Shown here piece after piece: positions 48,961 to 56,841 of a DNA stretch of 64,000 nt. The stretch is taken from assembly GCF_022899245.1 (NCBI RefSeq), contig NZ_JALJAZ010000001.1, forward strand, positions 2,081,001-2,145,000, written 5' to 3'. The notes below the pieces were generated by a model, which was not told where the DNA came from, ran no database searches, and saw only the letters and a program-made list of their open reading frames with translations. Positions within the stretch are counted from its first letter, which is position 1; the number at the start of each line of letters is the position of its first letter. The position numbers were made by a program, and so were the translations under genes. The stretch comes from Falsirhodobacter halotolerans (GTDB lineage: Bacteria; Pseudomonadota; Alphaproteobacteria; Rhodobacterales; Rhodobacteraceae).

Positions 48961-49003
48961 ATCGCGAAAAAGTTAGCCGTCGGCGGGAACCCGCCCTATC
49001 TGA

Positions 49004-49028
49004 TGCCCCAGAAAACGAAAAAGGGGCA
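49004..49028 (+). promoter_or_regulatory. Hairpin covering the ribosome-binding site of the PQQ dehydrogenase
   Basis: TGCCCC (49004-49009) pairs with GGGGCA (49023-49028). The 3' arm includes AAGGGG, the ribosome-binding site seven bases before the ATG. Formation would hide the site and could lower translation. The loop is A-rich. Regulatory role is inferred. Confidence 0.4.
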
Positions 49029-49033
49029 TTCGA

Positions 49034-51388
49034 ATGATCCTGTTCACCACCCTTCTGCTGGGTGCGGTGGGACTGGCGCTCACCATACTCGGCGCTTGGC
49101 TGACGATCCTGGGGGGCAGTGTCGCCTACCTCGTGCTGGGTCTGGCCATCCTTCTGGTCGCGGGACTGGTGTTCCGCCGCCGCGCGACGGCGCTTCACCT
49201 TTACGCGGTCGTGCTGCTGGGCTGGCTGGTCTGGTCCGTCAGTCAGGCGGGGTTCGACTGGTGGCGTCTGGCCCCTTATGGCGGGGTGCCGGTCCTTCTG
49301 GGCATCTGGCTCTGGCTGCCCTTCGTGCGCAACCGCCTGCTGACGCCCGAGGCGCGGGTGGGGCGGCCCACGAACCCCCCCGGCCTGCCCATCGCGCTGG
49401 CGGTGCTGGCGGCCGTGGCCGTCGCCGTCTGGTCGATGTTCCAAGATCCCACGGACCGGTCGGGCGCCCTGCCCGACGCGCGCGTGGCCGATGCCGCCAC
49501 CGGCAACGACATGCCCGCCAGCGATTGGCACCAGTATGGCCGCACGAATTACGGCCAGCGCTGGTCGCCGCAGGATCAGATCACCCCCGAAAACGTGTCC
49601 GACCTGACCGAGGCGTGGCGCTATCAGACGGGCGATGTGAAACGCCCCGACGACGTGACCGAAACGACCTATCAGGTGACCCCGCTGAAGGTGGGCGACA
49701 ATCTTTATGTCTGCACGCCCCACAACCTTGCCATCGCGCTGAACGCGCAGACGGGCGAGGAGGTCTGGCGGTTCGACGCCAATTCCGGCATGAACCCCGA
49801 CCGCCAGCACCAGACCTGCCGCGGCGTCACCTATTGGAACACCGGCGCGCCTGCGCCGGATGCGCCCGGCGGCGACACCCCCGCCTGCATCGCCCGCGTC
49901 TATCTGCCGACGGCCGATGCGCGGCTGATCGCGCTAGACGCCGACACGGGGCAGGTCTGCACCTCCTTCGCCGACAATGGCACCCTGCATCTGGAAGCGG
50001 GGATGCCCTACAATCCGGCCGGTTACTACTACTCCACCTCGCCCCCCGTGGCGGTGGACGGCAAGCTGATCATCGGCGGCGCGGTCAACGACAACTTCTC
50101 CATCTTCTCGCAATCGGGGGTGATCCGCGCCTTCGACATCGACACGGGAGAGCTGTTGTGGAACTGGGATGCGGGCAATCCCGACGACACGACACCGATC
50201 GACATCGCCCAAGGCCAGACCTACACCCCCAATTCGCCCAACAGCTGGTCCATCTTCTCGGTCGATGAGCAGCGGGGGCTGGTCTACATCCCCCTTGGCA
50301 ACCAAGTGCCCGACCAGTTGGGCATGGGCCGGTCCGAGGCGGTGGAGGAGCACTCCTCCTCCATCGTCGCGCTGGATATCGACACGGGGCAGAAGGCGTG
50401 GGTGTTCCAGACCGTCCATCACGACCTGTGGGACATGGACGTGCCCGCACAGCCGGTTCTGGTGGATCTGACCATCGACGGGGCGTCCGTGCCCGCGCTG
50501 GTGGGCCCCACGAAACAGGGTGACATCTATGTCCTGAACCGCGAGACGGGCGCGCCGATCCTGCCCGTGACCGAGGAACCGGCCCCCGGCGGCGCGATCC
50601 CCGAGGACTTCACCGCCCCCACGCAACCGACCTCCGCCCTGACCTTCAAGCCTGCAGCGCTGCGCGAGGCCGATATGTGGGGCATGTCCATCTTCGACCA
50701 GCTGATGTGCCGGATCGACTTCAATCGCCTGAACTACGAAGGGCGTTATACCCCGCCGTCGCTGAACGGGTCGCTGATCTATCCCGGCAATTTCGGGGTG
50801 TTCAACTGGGGCTCCATCGCGGTGGATCCGGAACGTCAGGTGATGTTCGGGATGCCGACCTATCTGGCCTTCACCTCCAAGCTGATCCCCCGCGCCGACA
50901 TTCCGCCGCGCGGCGCGGATGAGACGGCCAGCGAACAGGGCATCAACCGCAACGAAGGCGCGCCCTATGGGGTGGAGATGGGGCCGTTCCTCGGACCCTT
51001 GGGCATTCCGTGCCAGGCGCCGCCATGGGGCTATGTCGCGGGGGCCGATCTGACCACGGGCGATATCGCCTGGCGGCACAAGAACGGCACGGTGCGCGAC
51101 ATGACCCCCCTGCCCCTGCCGTTCGAACTGGGCGTGCCGGGCATCGGCGGGCCGATCATCACCCGCGGCGGCGTGGCGTTCCTTGCTGCGGCGGTGGACG
51201 ATTACCTGCGCGGCTATGACCTGACCACGGGCGATCTGCTGTGGAAGGCGCGCCTACCGGCGGGCGGGCAATCGACGCCCATGACCTATGACGTGAACGG
51301 CCGGCAATATGTGGTGATCGTCGCGGGGGGCCACGGTTCCATCGGGACGAAGCCTGGCGATTACATCATCGCCTATACCCTGCCATGA
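49034..51388 (+). CDS. gcd: Membrane-bound PQQ-dependent glucose-type dehydrogenase
   Basis: A 784-residue quinoprotein with five N-terminal helices (to about residue 140) and a periplasmic eight-bladed propeller. WHQYGRTNYGQRWSPQDQIT opens the propeller. QHQTCRGVTYW carries the His near the PQQ site. HHDLWDMDVPAQPVL (Asp near residue 466) is the catalytic segment, and TKQGDIYVLNRETG carries the PQQ-contacting Lys. Length and order match glucose/quinate/shikimate dehydrogenases that reduce ubiquinone. No PQQ-synthesis gene is in the window. The exact sugar or acid substrate is not certain. Confidence 0.92.
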   Translation: MILFTTLLLGAVGLALTILGAWLTILGGSVAYLVLGLAILLVAGLVFRRRATALHLYAVVLLGWLVWSVSQAGFDWWRLAPYGGVPVLLGIWLWLPFVRNRLLTPEARVGRPTNPPGLPIALAVLAAVAVAVWSMFQDPTDRSGALPDARVADAATGNDMPASDWHQYGRTNYGQRWSPQDQITPENVSDLTEAWRYQTGDVKRPDDVTETTYQVTPLKVGDNLYVCTPHNLAIALNAQTGEEVWRFDANSGMNPDRQHQTCRGVTYWNTGAPAPDAPGGDTPACIARVYLPTADARLIALDADTGQVCTSFADNGTLHLEAGMPYNPAGYYYSTSPPVAVDGKLIIGGAVNDNFSIFSQSGVIRAFDIDTGELLWNWDAGNPDDTTPIDIAQGQTYTPNSPNSWSIFSVDEQRGLVYIPLGNQVPDQLGMGRSEAVEEHSSSIVALDIDTGQKAWVFQTVHHDLWDMDVPAQPVLVDLTIDGASVPALVGPTKQGDIYVLNRETGAPILPVTEEPAPGGAIPEDFTAPTQPTSALTFKPAALREADMWGMSIFDQLMCRIDFNRLNYEGRYTPPSLNGSLIYPGNFGVFNWGSIAVDPERQVMFGMPTYLAFTSKLIPRADIPPRGADETASEQGINRNEGAPYGVEMGPFLGPLGIPCQAPPWGYVAGADLTTGDIAWRHKNGTVRDMTPLPLPFELGVPGIGGPIITRGGVAFLAAAVDDYLRGYDLTTGDLLWKARLPAGGQSTPMTYDVNGRQYVVIVAGGHGSIGTKPGDYIIAYTLP

Positions 51389-51391
51389 AAA

Positions 51392-51423
51392 AACGGCGCC
51401 CCCGCATCCGCGGGGGCGCCGTT
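51392..51423. terminator. Strong bidirectional terminator
   Basis: AACGGCGCCCCCGC and GCGGGGGCGCCGTT form a perfect 14-pair stem with an atcc loop. It lies between the gcd stop and the leftward small membrane gene, so it can end both transcripts. Confidence 0.88.
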
Positions 51424-51440
51424 CATTCCGATCCGCAGGG

Positions 51441-51620
51441 TCAGCCGAGCCAAGCCAGAACGACCCCCGCAAGCACCGCAACCACCGCCGTCAGGAAGAT
51501 GTAGGGAATGCTCATCCGGTCGGGCGAATTCTGATCGGCCTTCCGATCGCTCATCTGCGACATCATCGGGCGATCTCCCCCCCGGTTGCCGGTCCCGTTA
51601 TTCCCGTTCATGGCGAACAT
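51441..51620 (-). CDS. 59-residue single-pass membrane protein downstream of ecfG
   Basis: A short ORF, MFAMNGNNGTGNRGGDRPMM at its start. The N-terminal 35 residues are polar and Gly/Asn/Asp-rich. A C-terminal helix (IPYIFLTAVVAVLAGVVLAW) ends almost at the last residue (LG). GGGAGGGAAGG, ending two bases before the ATG at 51620, supports translation; MNGNN at 51611 is an alternative start. The gene begins 14 bases after the ecfG stop, so both are probably on one EcfG-driven message. The family is not recognised. It may be a stress-membrane protein. Confidence 0.65.
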   Translation of the reverse strand: MFAMNGNNGTGNRGGDRPMMSQMSDRKADQNSPDRMSIPYIFLTAVVAVLAGVVLAWLG

Positions 51621-51634
51621 GGCCTTCCCTCCCC

Positions 51635-52141
51635 TTACAATGCGTCCACGCCAAGGTCTTCGATGACCATCTGGCGCGCACGGTTCACACGGCTTTTGAC
51701 GGTGCCGACCGCGCAGTCACAGATGCTGGCCGCCACCTCGTAGCTTTCGCCCAGCATCACGACGAGGATCAGCATTTCCCGGTAATGGGCCGGAAGCCGG
51801 TCCACCGCCGCCATCAGTTCCTGCCCGCGCACATACCATTCCTGCGTCGCGTCGATCGTCGGCGTGGCCGAGATGCAATCCTCGCCCGCGGTGGTTTCGC
51901 GCGTGCGGATCTTGACCGAGGTGTAGAAGCTGTTGCGCATGATCGTGAACAGCCACGCGCGCAGGCGGCTTCCCGCTTCGAACTTGTCGATGTTGCCAAG
52001 CGCTTTCACCAGTGTATCCTGCACCAGATCGTCGGCATCGGCGGCATTCTTGCACAGGGCGCGGGCATAGGCCCGCAATGCGGGAACCAGGTCCAGCACA
52101 TCGGGGATGACATTCCCGTCCGCCTGCTGATTCATGCCCAT
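51635..52141 (-). CDS. ecfG: General stress sigma factor EcfG (ECF15)
   Basis: A 168-residue sigma factor lacking region 3. Region 2 is ADADDLVQDTLVKALGNIDK and LRAWLFTIMRNSFYTSVK. Region 4 has the ECF15 hallmark CDCAVGTVKSRVNRARQM. This class directs the general stress response of alphaproteobacteria and is held by NepR until PhyR is phosphorylated. A matching EcfG promoter precedes it, so it likely autoregulates. A divergent NepR-like gene lies next to it; PhyR is not in the window. MGMNQQ at 52141 is chosen, with MNQQ six bases later possible. Confidence 0.92.
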   Translation of the reverse strand: MGMNQQADGNVIPDVLDLVPALRAYARALCKNAADADDLVQDTLVKALGNIDKFEAGSRLRAWLFTIMRNSFYTSVKIRTRETTAGEDCISATPTIDATQEWYVRGQELMAAVDRLPAHYREMLILVVMLGESYEVAASICDCAVGTVKSRVNRARQMVIEDLGVDAL

Positions 52142-52169
52142 GCCCCTGTGATCGGATTTACGACGCCTC

Positions 52170-52194
52170 AACGTGGGGTGGGGTGTTTTGTTCC
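52170..52194 (-). promoter_or_regulatory. EcfG-type promoter of ecfG
   Basis: On the minus strand GGAAC (52194-52190) and CGTT (52173-52170) are separated by exactly 16 bases, the published pattern GGAAC-N16-17-CGTT for EcfG. Predicted transcription starts near 52162, about 20 bases before the ecfG ATG. Confidence 0.75.
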
Positions 52195-52233
52195 GCCCTT
52201 GGGGGGAACGCAGGAAAGGGACGACGGACCGGC

Positions 52234-52407
52234 ATGACACGCGAGGAACAGGCGACCGCCCGCCTGGACGACGATCTGGCCGACATGGCCGCCGACCTGA
52301 TCCGCGCCTTGCGGGACGAATCCGTGCCGCCCGCGATCCTGGACCTTGCGGGCCAGCTGCAACGCGCGCTGGCGGCCCGTGCGTTGGAAGACGCAGGCGA
52401 CCGCTGA
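52234..52407 (+). CDS. nepR: NepR-like anti-sigma factor
   Basis: A 57-residue acidic, helical protein. LIRALRDESVPPAILDLAGQ and LQRALAAR fit the two-helix NepR core (helix, VP turn, helix), which clamps EcfG. The start MTREEQATARLDD at 52234 lies about ten bases after AGGAAAGGGA. It is divergent from ecfG with 92 bases between starts. Its sequence is diverged from the best-known NepR proteins, so identity rests largely on size, pattern and position. Confidence 0.72.
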   Translation: MTREEQATARLDDDLADMAADLIRALRDESVPPAILDLAGQLQRALAARALEDAGDR

Positions 52408-52554
52408 TCCCGTATTGACTTTGTCCACAGCGTTTATCCCCAAGAGATTCGCACGAAGGGGCGTTTTAAGGATTCACAGATTCGCCCTCCATATCTAGTA
52501 TGATTCGGAACGGCCCACCCCCGCAGGGTGCGGCCCGCACGAAAGGCTGATGCG

Positions 52555-53043
52555 ATGTGGTATTCCGAAAGCGACCTTCACCCGATCGACGCGGTGGAGA
52601 GTTTCGCCAAGGGGCAGGCGTGGGACTTCGACCGCCTGACCGACGACCGCATCGCGCTGTCCGTCGCGGGACAGTGGCAGACCTATGCCCTGACGCTGAT
52701 CTGGTCGGCGGGGGACGAGGTGCTGCGCCTGGTCTGCACCTTCAACATGGACCCGCCGGCGGGGCGGCTGCCCGCCGTGCATGACCTTCTGAACCGGGTG
52801 AACGACCGGGTATGGTGCGGGGCCTTCACCTATTGGACGGATCGCAAGCTGATGGCATGGCGGCACGGGTTGCTGTTGTCCGGCGGGCAGACGGTGGGCG
52901 CGGAACAGGTCGAACGCCTGATGCGCGACGCGGTGCGCAGCGCCGAACGCTTCTATCCCGCGTTCCAGCTTGTGGCCTGGGGCGACACCGCCCCCGACCG
53001 CGCCATCCACATCGCCATGGCCGAGGCGTTCGGCCGCGCGTGA
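52555..53043 (+). CDS. YbjN-domain protein
   Basis: A 162-residue cytoplasmic protein resembling the YbjN family, whose fold recalls type III secretion chaperones. Segments include LIWSAGDEVLRLVCTFNMDP, LLNRVNDRVWCGAFTYWTDR and VERLMRDAVRSAERFYPAFQ. AAAGG lies nine bases before the ATG. It precedes proC by 11 bases and is probably cotranscribed. YbjN proteins affect motility and stress traits in E. coli, but no biochemical activity is known. Confidence 0.83.
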   Translation: MWYSESDLHPIDAVESFAKGQAWDFDRLTDDRIALSVAGQWQTYALTLIWSAGDEVLRLVCTFNMDPPAGRLPAVHDLLNRVNDRVWCGAFTYWTDRKLMAWRHGLLLSGGQTVGAEQVERLMRDAVRSAERFYPAFQLVAWGDTAPDRAIHIAMAEAFGRA

Positions 53044-53054
53044 AAGGACACGAC

Positions 53055-53867
53055 ATGACCTTCGACGATCTGGGAAAACGCGGCCTCGTGCTTTTGGGCT
53101 GCGGCAAGATGGGGTCGGCGCTTCTGGCGGGCTGGCTGGAGGGCGGCATGTCGCCGGGGGGCGTGCATGTGATCGACCCGCGCCCCTCCGACTGGGTGCG
53201 GGCGCAGGGCGTGCAGATCAACGCCCCGCTGCCGCCCGATCCCGCGCTGGTCCTGATCGCGGTCAAGCCGCAGATGATGGCCGAGGCGCTGCCCCAGCTT
53301 GCGCCCCTGGGTGGGGGGGCGACGCTGTTTCTGACCGTGGCGGCGGGCACGTCCATCGCCGCCTATGCCCGTCTTTTGGGGGAGGAGACGCCCATCGTCC
53401 GCGCCATGCCCAACACCCCCGCCGCCGTGGGGCGCGGGATCACGGCCCTGACCGGCAACCGCCATGTGACCGAGGCCGACATGCAACTGGCCGAAACGCT
53501 GCTGGCCGCGGTGGGCGACACCGTCCGGCTGGAGGTGGAGCATCAGATGGACGCGGTCACCGCCGTCTCCGGTTCCGGCCCCGCCTATGTCTTTCACATG
53601 ATCGAGGCGCTGGCGGCGGCGGGCGTGGCCGAGGGCCTGCCCGAGGATCTGTCCATGCGGTTGGCGCGCGCGACCGTGTGCGGCGCGGGCGAACTGGCCC
53701 ATCGCAGTGATGAGAGCGCCGAGGTGTTGCGCGTCAACGTGACCTCTCCCGGCGGGACCACGGCCGCCGCACTGGCCGAACTGATGGACGGCACAACCGG
53801 CCTTGCGCCCCTGATGCGCCGCGCGGTGCACGCGGCGGCGGAACGCGGAAAGGAGCTGGGCGCATGA
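53055..53867 (+). CDS. proC: Pyrroline-5-carboxylate reductase
   Basis: A 270-residue NAD(P)H-dependent enzyme that makes proline from pyrroline-5-carboxylate. The Rossmann motif VLLGCGKMGSALLAGWLEGG is at residues about 12-31. IAVKPQMMAEAL, VRAMPNTPAAVGRGITAL and VSGSGPAYVFHMIEALAAAG follow. NVTSPGGTTAAALAELMDG closes the family pattern. AAAGGA precedes the ATG. It overlaps csaA by four bases (ATGA). Confidence 0.96.
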   Translation: MTFDDLGKRGLVLLGCGKMGSALLAGWLEGGMSPGGVHVIDPRPSDWVRAQGVQINAPLPPDPALVLIAVKPQMMAEALPQLAPLGGGATLFLTVAAGTSIAAYARLLGEETPIVRAMPNTPAAVGRGITALTGNRHVTEADMQLAETLLAAVGDTVRLEVEHQMDAVTAVSGSGPAYVFHMIEALAAAGVAEGLPEDLSMRLARATVCGAGELAHRSDESAEVLRVNVTSPGGTTAAALAELMDGTTGLAPLMRRAVHAAAERGKELGA

Positions 53868-54193
53868 TCACCTATGACGATTTCGCAAAGCTGGACATTC
53901 GCGTGGGCACCGTCACCCGCGCCGAACCCTTCCCCGAGGCGAGAAAGCCCGCATTCAAGCTCTGGGTCGATTTCGGCGATCTGGGCGAAAAACGCTCCTC
54001 GGCGCAGATCACCCGCCACTACACGCCCGAAGACCTGATCGGGCGGCAGGTGCTGGCCGTCGTCAATTTCCCCCCGCGCCAGATCGGCAAGGTCCTGTCC
54101 GAAGTTCTGGTGCTGGGCCTGCCCGACGCGGAGGGCGAGGTGGTGCTGATCGCGCCCGACCAGCCCGTGCCAAGGGGCGGTAAACTTTTCTGA
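53864..54193 (+). CDS. csaA: CsaA-type tRNA-binding protein
   Basis: A 109-residue protein consisting of a single EMAP-like tRNA-binding OB domain. FAKLDIRVGTVTRAEPFPEA and FKLWVDFGDLGEKRSSAQIT are diagnostic, with VLAVVNFPPRQIGKVLSEVL after them. CsaA proteins bind tRNA and have chaperone-like effects on secretion. ATGA overlap with proC indicates coupled translation. Confidence 0.93.
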   Translation: MITYDDFAKLDIRVGTVTRAEPFPEARKPAFKLWVDFGDLGEKRSSAQITRHYTPEDLIGRQVLAVVNFPPRQIGKVLSEVLVLGLPDAEGEVVLIAPDQPVPRGGKLF

Positions 54194-54338
54194 CATCCGG
54201 CTGAAACACGCCCAAAATCGCGCCGGTCGGCAAAAGGCCGCGCCCGATCCTGTCACCGCGCTGACACACGCTTGTTCGACGCTGTCCCCTGCCCCACCCT
54301 TGATCGAGGGAGGCCATTTCGCAGGAAAGGACGGCCAG

Positions 54339-55106
54339 TTGACCATCCAATCACCACGGGCGTATCGCGTGGCCCGGCTTGCCGCCGCGCAGCACCGCAC
54401 CCAGGCGACGAACCGTATGCTCGGCATCGTGCTGGCCGCGATCGCGGGCAGCCTGAACGCGGGCGGGCTGCTGCTTTTGTCGCAATACACGTCCCACATG
54501 ACCGGGCACCTGTCGAATTTGGCGGGCGGTCTTGTCGCCGAAAACCTGATCCTGTTGATCGACAGCATCGCCGCCGTTCTGGGGTTCATTCTGGGGGCGG
54601 CCCTGTCCTCGGCCATGATCGCCTGGGGGCAGATTCACCGCAACCGGCTGTGCTATGCCCTTCCCCTGGGCTTGCAGGGGGTGCTGCTGATGGCGCTGGC
54701 GCTGATCGCGGCGCTGCCCAGTCCGATGGAGGCGCGCGTGGGCCTGATCACGGTGTGCTTCGTGATGGGCCTGCAGAACGCCACGATCACCCGCATTTCC
54801 GGCGCCCGCATCCGCACCAGCCACGCCACGGGCCTGATCACCGACATGGGGATCGAAATCGGGCGCGCGCTCTATCGTCGCGTCGCGCCCGCGTCGGGGG
54901 TGGTGTCGGATCAGGGCCGCCTGTGGCTTTACGTCCAGCTTGTCGCGGCCTTCGTGATCGGCGGCGTCGCGGGGGCGGTGGGGCATGGGATGGTCGGCTG
55001 GAACTTCGCCATTCCGCCGGGCATCGCCCTTTTGGGCATGGCGCTCTGGTCGGCCCGCCATGCCGAGGGACGGTCGCGCGCGCCGCTGGCCGATCCTGCG
55101 GCCTGA
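54339..55106 (+). CDS. DUF1275 (YoaK-type) membrane protein
   Basis: A 255-residue protein with six to seven helices. The family core is IAGSLNAGGLLLLSQYTSHM with TGHLSNLAGGL after it. GLQNATITRISGARIRTSHA and TGLITDMGIEIGRALYRR follow. Function of the family is unknown; a transport role has been suggested. The start is placed at a TTG (54339) preceded by AGGAAAGGA seven bases upstream. A TTG at 54300 and an internal ATG at 54417 are alternatives. It follows csaA by 145 bases with no clear promoter seen. Confidence 0.85.
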   Translation: MTIQSPRAYRVARLAAAQHRTQATNRMLGIVLAAIAGSLNAGGLLLLSQYTSHMTGHLSNLAGGLVAENLILLIDSIAAVLGFILGAALSSAMIAWGQIHRNRLCYALPLGLQGVLLMALALIAALPSPMEARVGLITVCFVMGLQNATITRISGARIRTSHATGLITDMGIEIGRALYRRVAPASGVVSDQGRLWLYVQLVAAFVIGGVAGAVGHGMVGWNFAIPPGIALLGMALWSARHAEGRSRAPLADPAA

Positions 55107-55148
55107 CACCGCTTGCGCCCGTCTGCGGGGGATCGTAATTTCGCCCGC

Positions 55149-55571
55149 ATGACCCTACAAGACCGCGCCCGCACCTTCGTCGCCGCCATTCCCCACTGCG
55201 CCGCCCTTGGCATTTCGGTGGAGGAGGTGAGCGCGGCCCGCGCCGTGCTGACCCTGCCCTATGACCCGCGCCTGGTGGGCGACCCTGCGACGGGGGTGAT
55301 CGCCGGCGGGGCGGTGTCGGTGCTGATGGACACCGCCTGCGGGGCCGCCGTCATGGCGCATCCCGAAGCGCAGGGCGCGACCGCCACGATCGACCTGCGC
55401 ATCGACTACTTCCGGGCGGCGACACCGGGCCAGCGGCTGATCGCTGAAGCCGAATGCCACCATGTCACGGCCCATGTCGCCTTCGTGCGCGCGACCACGT
55501 TCGACGCGGACATGACCCGCCCCGTCGCCACCGCGACCGGAACCTTCACGGTGGTGCGCGATGGCGCCTGA
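55149..55571 (+). CDS. PaaI-type hotdog thioesterase (first of two)
   Basis: A 140-residue hotdog-fold acyl-CoA thioesterase. GVIAGGAVSVLMDTACGAAV, with the catalytic Asp on the central helix, and ATIDLRIDYFRAATPGQRLI match the PaaI family. It overlaps the next thioesterase gene by 11 bases. The two are related but divergent, suggesting an old duplication. Together they may hydrolyse aromatic or short-chain acyl-CoAs; the substrate is not known. Confidence 0.9.
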   Translation: MTLQDRARTFVAAIPHCAALGISVEEVSAARAVLTLPYDPRLVGDPATGVIAGGAVSVLMDTACGAAVMAHPEAQGATATIDLRIDYFRAATPGQRLIAEAECHHVTAHVAFVRATTFDADMTRPVATATGTFTVVRDGA

Positions 55572-56022
55572 CCCGATGCAGACCCGCCGCGATGCGGCTT
55601 TGGCCGATCTGATCGAAGGGGTCCCCTATGCCCGCTTCCTCGGCATCCGCTTTGATCGGCGGGGGGACGAGCTGACGGCCATCCTGCCCTTTCGCGACAT
55701 GCTGATCGGCGTGCCGACGCCGCCCGCCCTGCATGGCGGGGCCACGGCGGCCTTTCTGGAAACCGCGGCCCTGATCGAACTGGCTTGGCGCAGCACCTGG
55801 GACCGGATGGAGACGGGCACCCCCCTGCCTCCGCTGCCGCGCCCCATCAACATGACCGTCGATTACCTGCGCCCCGGCCTGCCGCGCGACGCCTTCGCCC
55901 GCGCCCGCGTCAACCGGTTCGGCCGCCGCTATGCCTCGGTCCATGTGGAGGCGTGGCAGGACAACCGCGAGCGTCTGTTCGCCCAGGCCACCGGGCATTT
56001 CCTGATGCCGCAGGGCACCTGA
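55561..56022 (+). CDS. PaaI-type hotdog thioesterase (second of two)
   Basis: A 153-residue hotdog protein. PPALHGGATAAFLETAALIE carries the conserved HGG and a Glu (not Asp) on the central helix. RPINMTVDYLRPGLPRDAFA follows, then a typical C-terminal strand. The start at 55561 overlaps the first thioesterase by 11 bases; an internal ATG at 55576 is possible. Tandem hotdog genes may form heteromers, which is speculation. Confidence 0.88.
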   Translation: MAPDPMQTRRDAALADLIEGVPYARFLGIRFDRRGDELTAILPFRDMLIGVPTPPALHGGATAAFLETAALIELAWRSTWDRMETGTPLPPLPRPINMTVDYLRPGLPRDAFARARVNRFGRRYASVHVEAWQDNRERLFAQATGHFLMPQGT

Positions 56023-56116
56023 CCCCTTCCCTTCGGCCCCGATCCGCCGTATAGGCCCGTCTTCGACCCCGCTCACCCTTGGAGGACGGGGCGATCTAAC
56101 ATTGGAGAATTGACCT

Positions 56117-56734
56117 ATGGCAAAAGAGATCCCGGATCTTCAGGCCGAGGTGCGCGCGGGGACAGGCAAGGGGGCCGCCCGTCAGGCACGTCGTGAGGGC
56201 AAGGTGCCCGGTATCGTGTATGGGGACGGCAAAGAGCCCGTGTCCATCAACATGAACTACCACTACCTTCTGAAACTGCTGAAGCAGGGCCGCTTCCTGT
56301 CCACGCTGTTCAACCTGAAGGTTGAAGGCCAGGACGACGTGCGCGTCATCTGCCGCAGCGTTCAGCGTGACGTGGTGAAGGACCTGCCGACGCATGTCGA
56401 CTTCATGCGCCTGCGCCGCACCAGCCGCATCAACCTGTTCATCCACGTCGATTTCGTGAACCACGACGCGGCCCCCGGGCTGAAGCGTGGCGGCACCCTG
56501 GTCGCCGTGCGCAACGAGGTCGAACTGGAAGTGACCGCGTCCGACATCCCGGACCACATCACGGTGGACCTGACCGGCAAGCAGATCGGCGATGTGATCC
56601 ACATCAACGACGTGGTTCTGCCCAAAGGCGTGAAGCCGACGATCGACCGCAACTTCGTGATCGCGAACATCTCGGCGCCGTCGGGGCTGCGTTCGGAAGA
56701 CAACGCCGAAGAGGAAGCCACCGCCGAGGAGTGA
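56117..56734 (+). CDS. rplY: Ribosomal protein L25/Ctc
   Basis: A 205-residue CTC-type L25 that binds 5S rRNA in the large subunit. The N-terminal L25 domain has [20 protein letters not shown] and [10 protein letters not shown]. The C-terminal beta domain includes [20 protein letters not shown] and [19 protein letters not shown]. An acidic tail ([12 protein letters not shown]) is typical. GGAGAA precedes the ATG. A terminator lies 24 bases beyond its stop, yet pth follows as in many alphaproteobacteria. Confidence 0.96.
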   Translation: MAKEIPDLQAEVRAGTGKGAARQARREGKVPGIVYGDGKEPVSINMNYHYLLKLLKQGRFLSTLFNLKVEGQDDVRVICRSVQRDVVKDLPTHVDFMRLRRTSRINLFIHVDFVNHDAAPGLKRGGTLVAVRNEVELEVTASDIPDHITVDLTGKQIGDVIHINDVVLPKGVKPTIDRNFVIANISAPSGLRSEDNAEEEATAEE

Positions 56735-56758
56735 TCCTTGCGAGCTTGGGCCTTGATC

Positions 56759-56791
56759 GGGCGCGTGGGAGAGATCCTGCGCGCCCTTTTT
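56759..56791 (+). terminator. Terminator after rplY
   Basis: GGGCGCG (56759-56765) and CGCGCCC (56780-56786) form a seven-pair outer stem enclosing a GA-rich inner part, followed by TTTTT. It lies between rplY and pth, so pth is probably read from readthrough or its own promoter. Confidence 0.75.
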
Positions 56792-56841
56792 CATTGCACG
56801 CGGGCCCTGTGCGTCCGATAGATGGGGGAACGGAGGTCTCC

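Noticed and set aside
52205-52229. GGAAC on the plus strand as an EcfG promoter for nepR
   Set aside because: No CGTT follows at 16-17 bases, so only the minus-strand site before ecfG was accepted.
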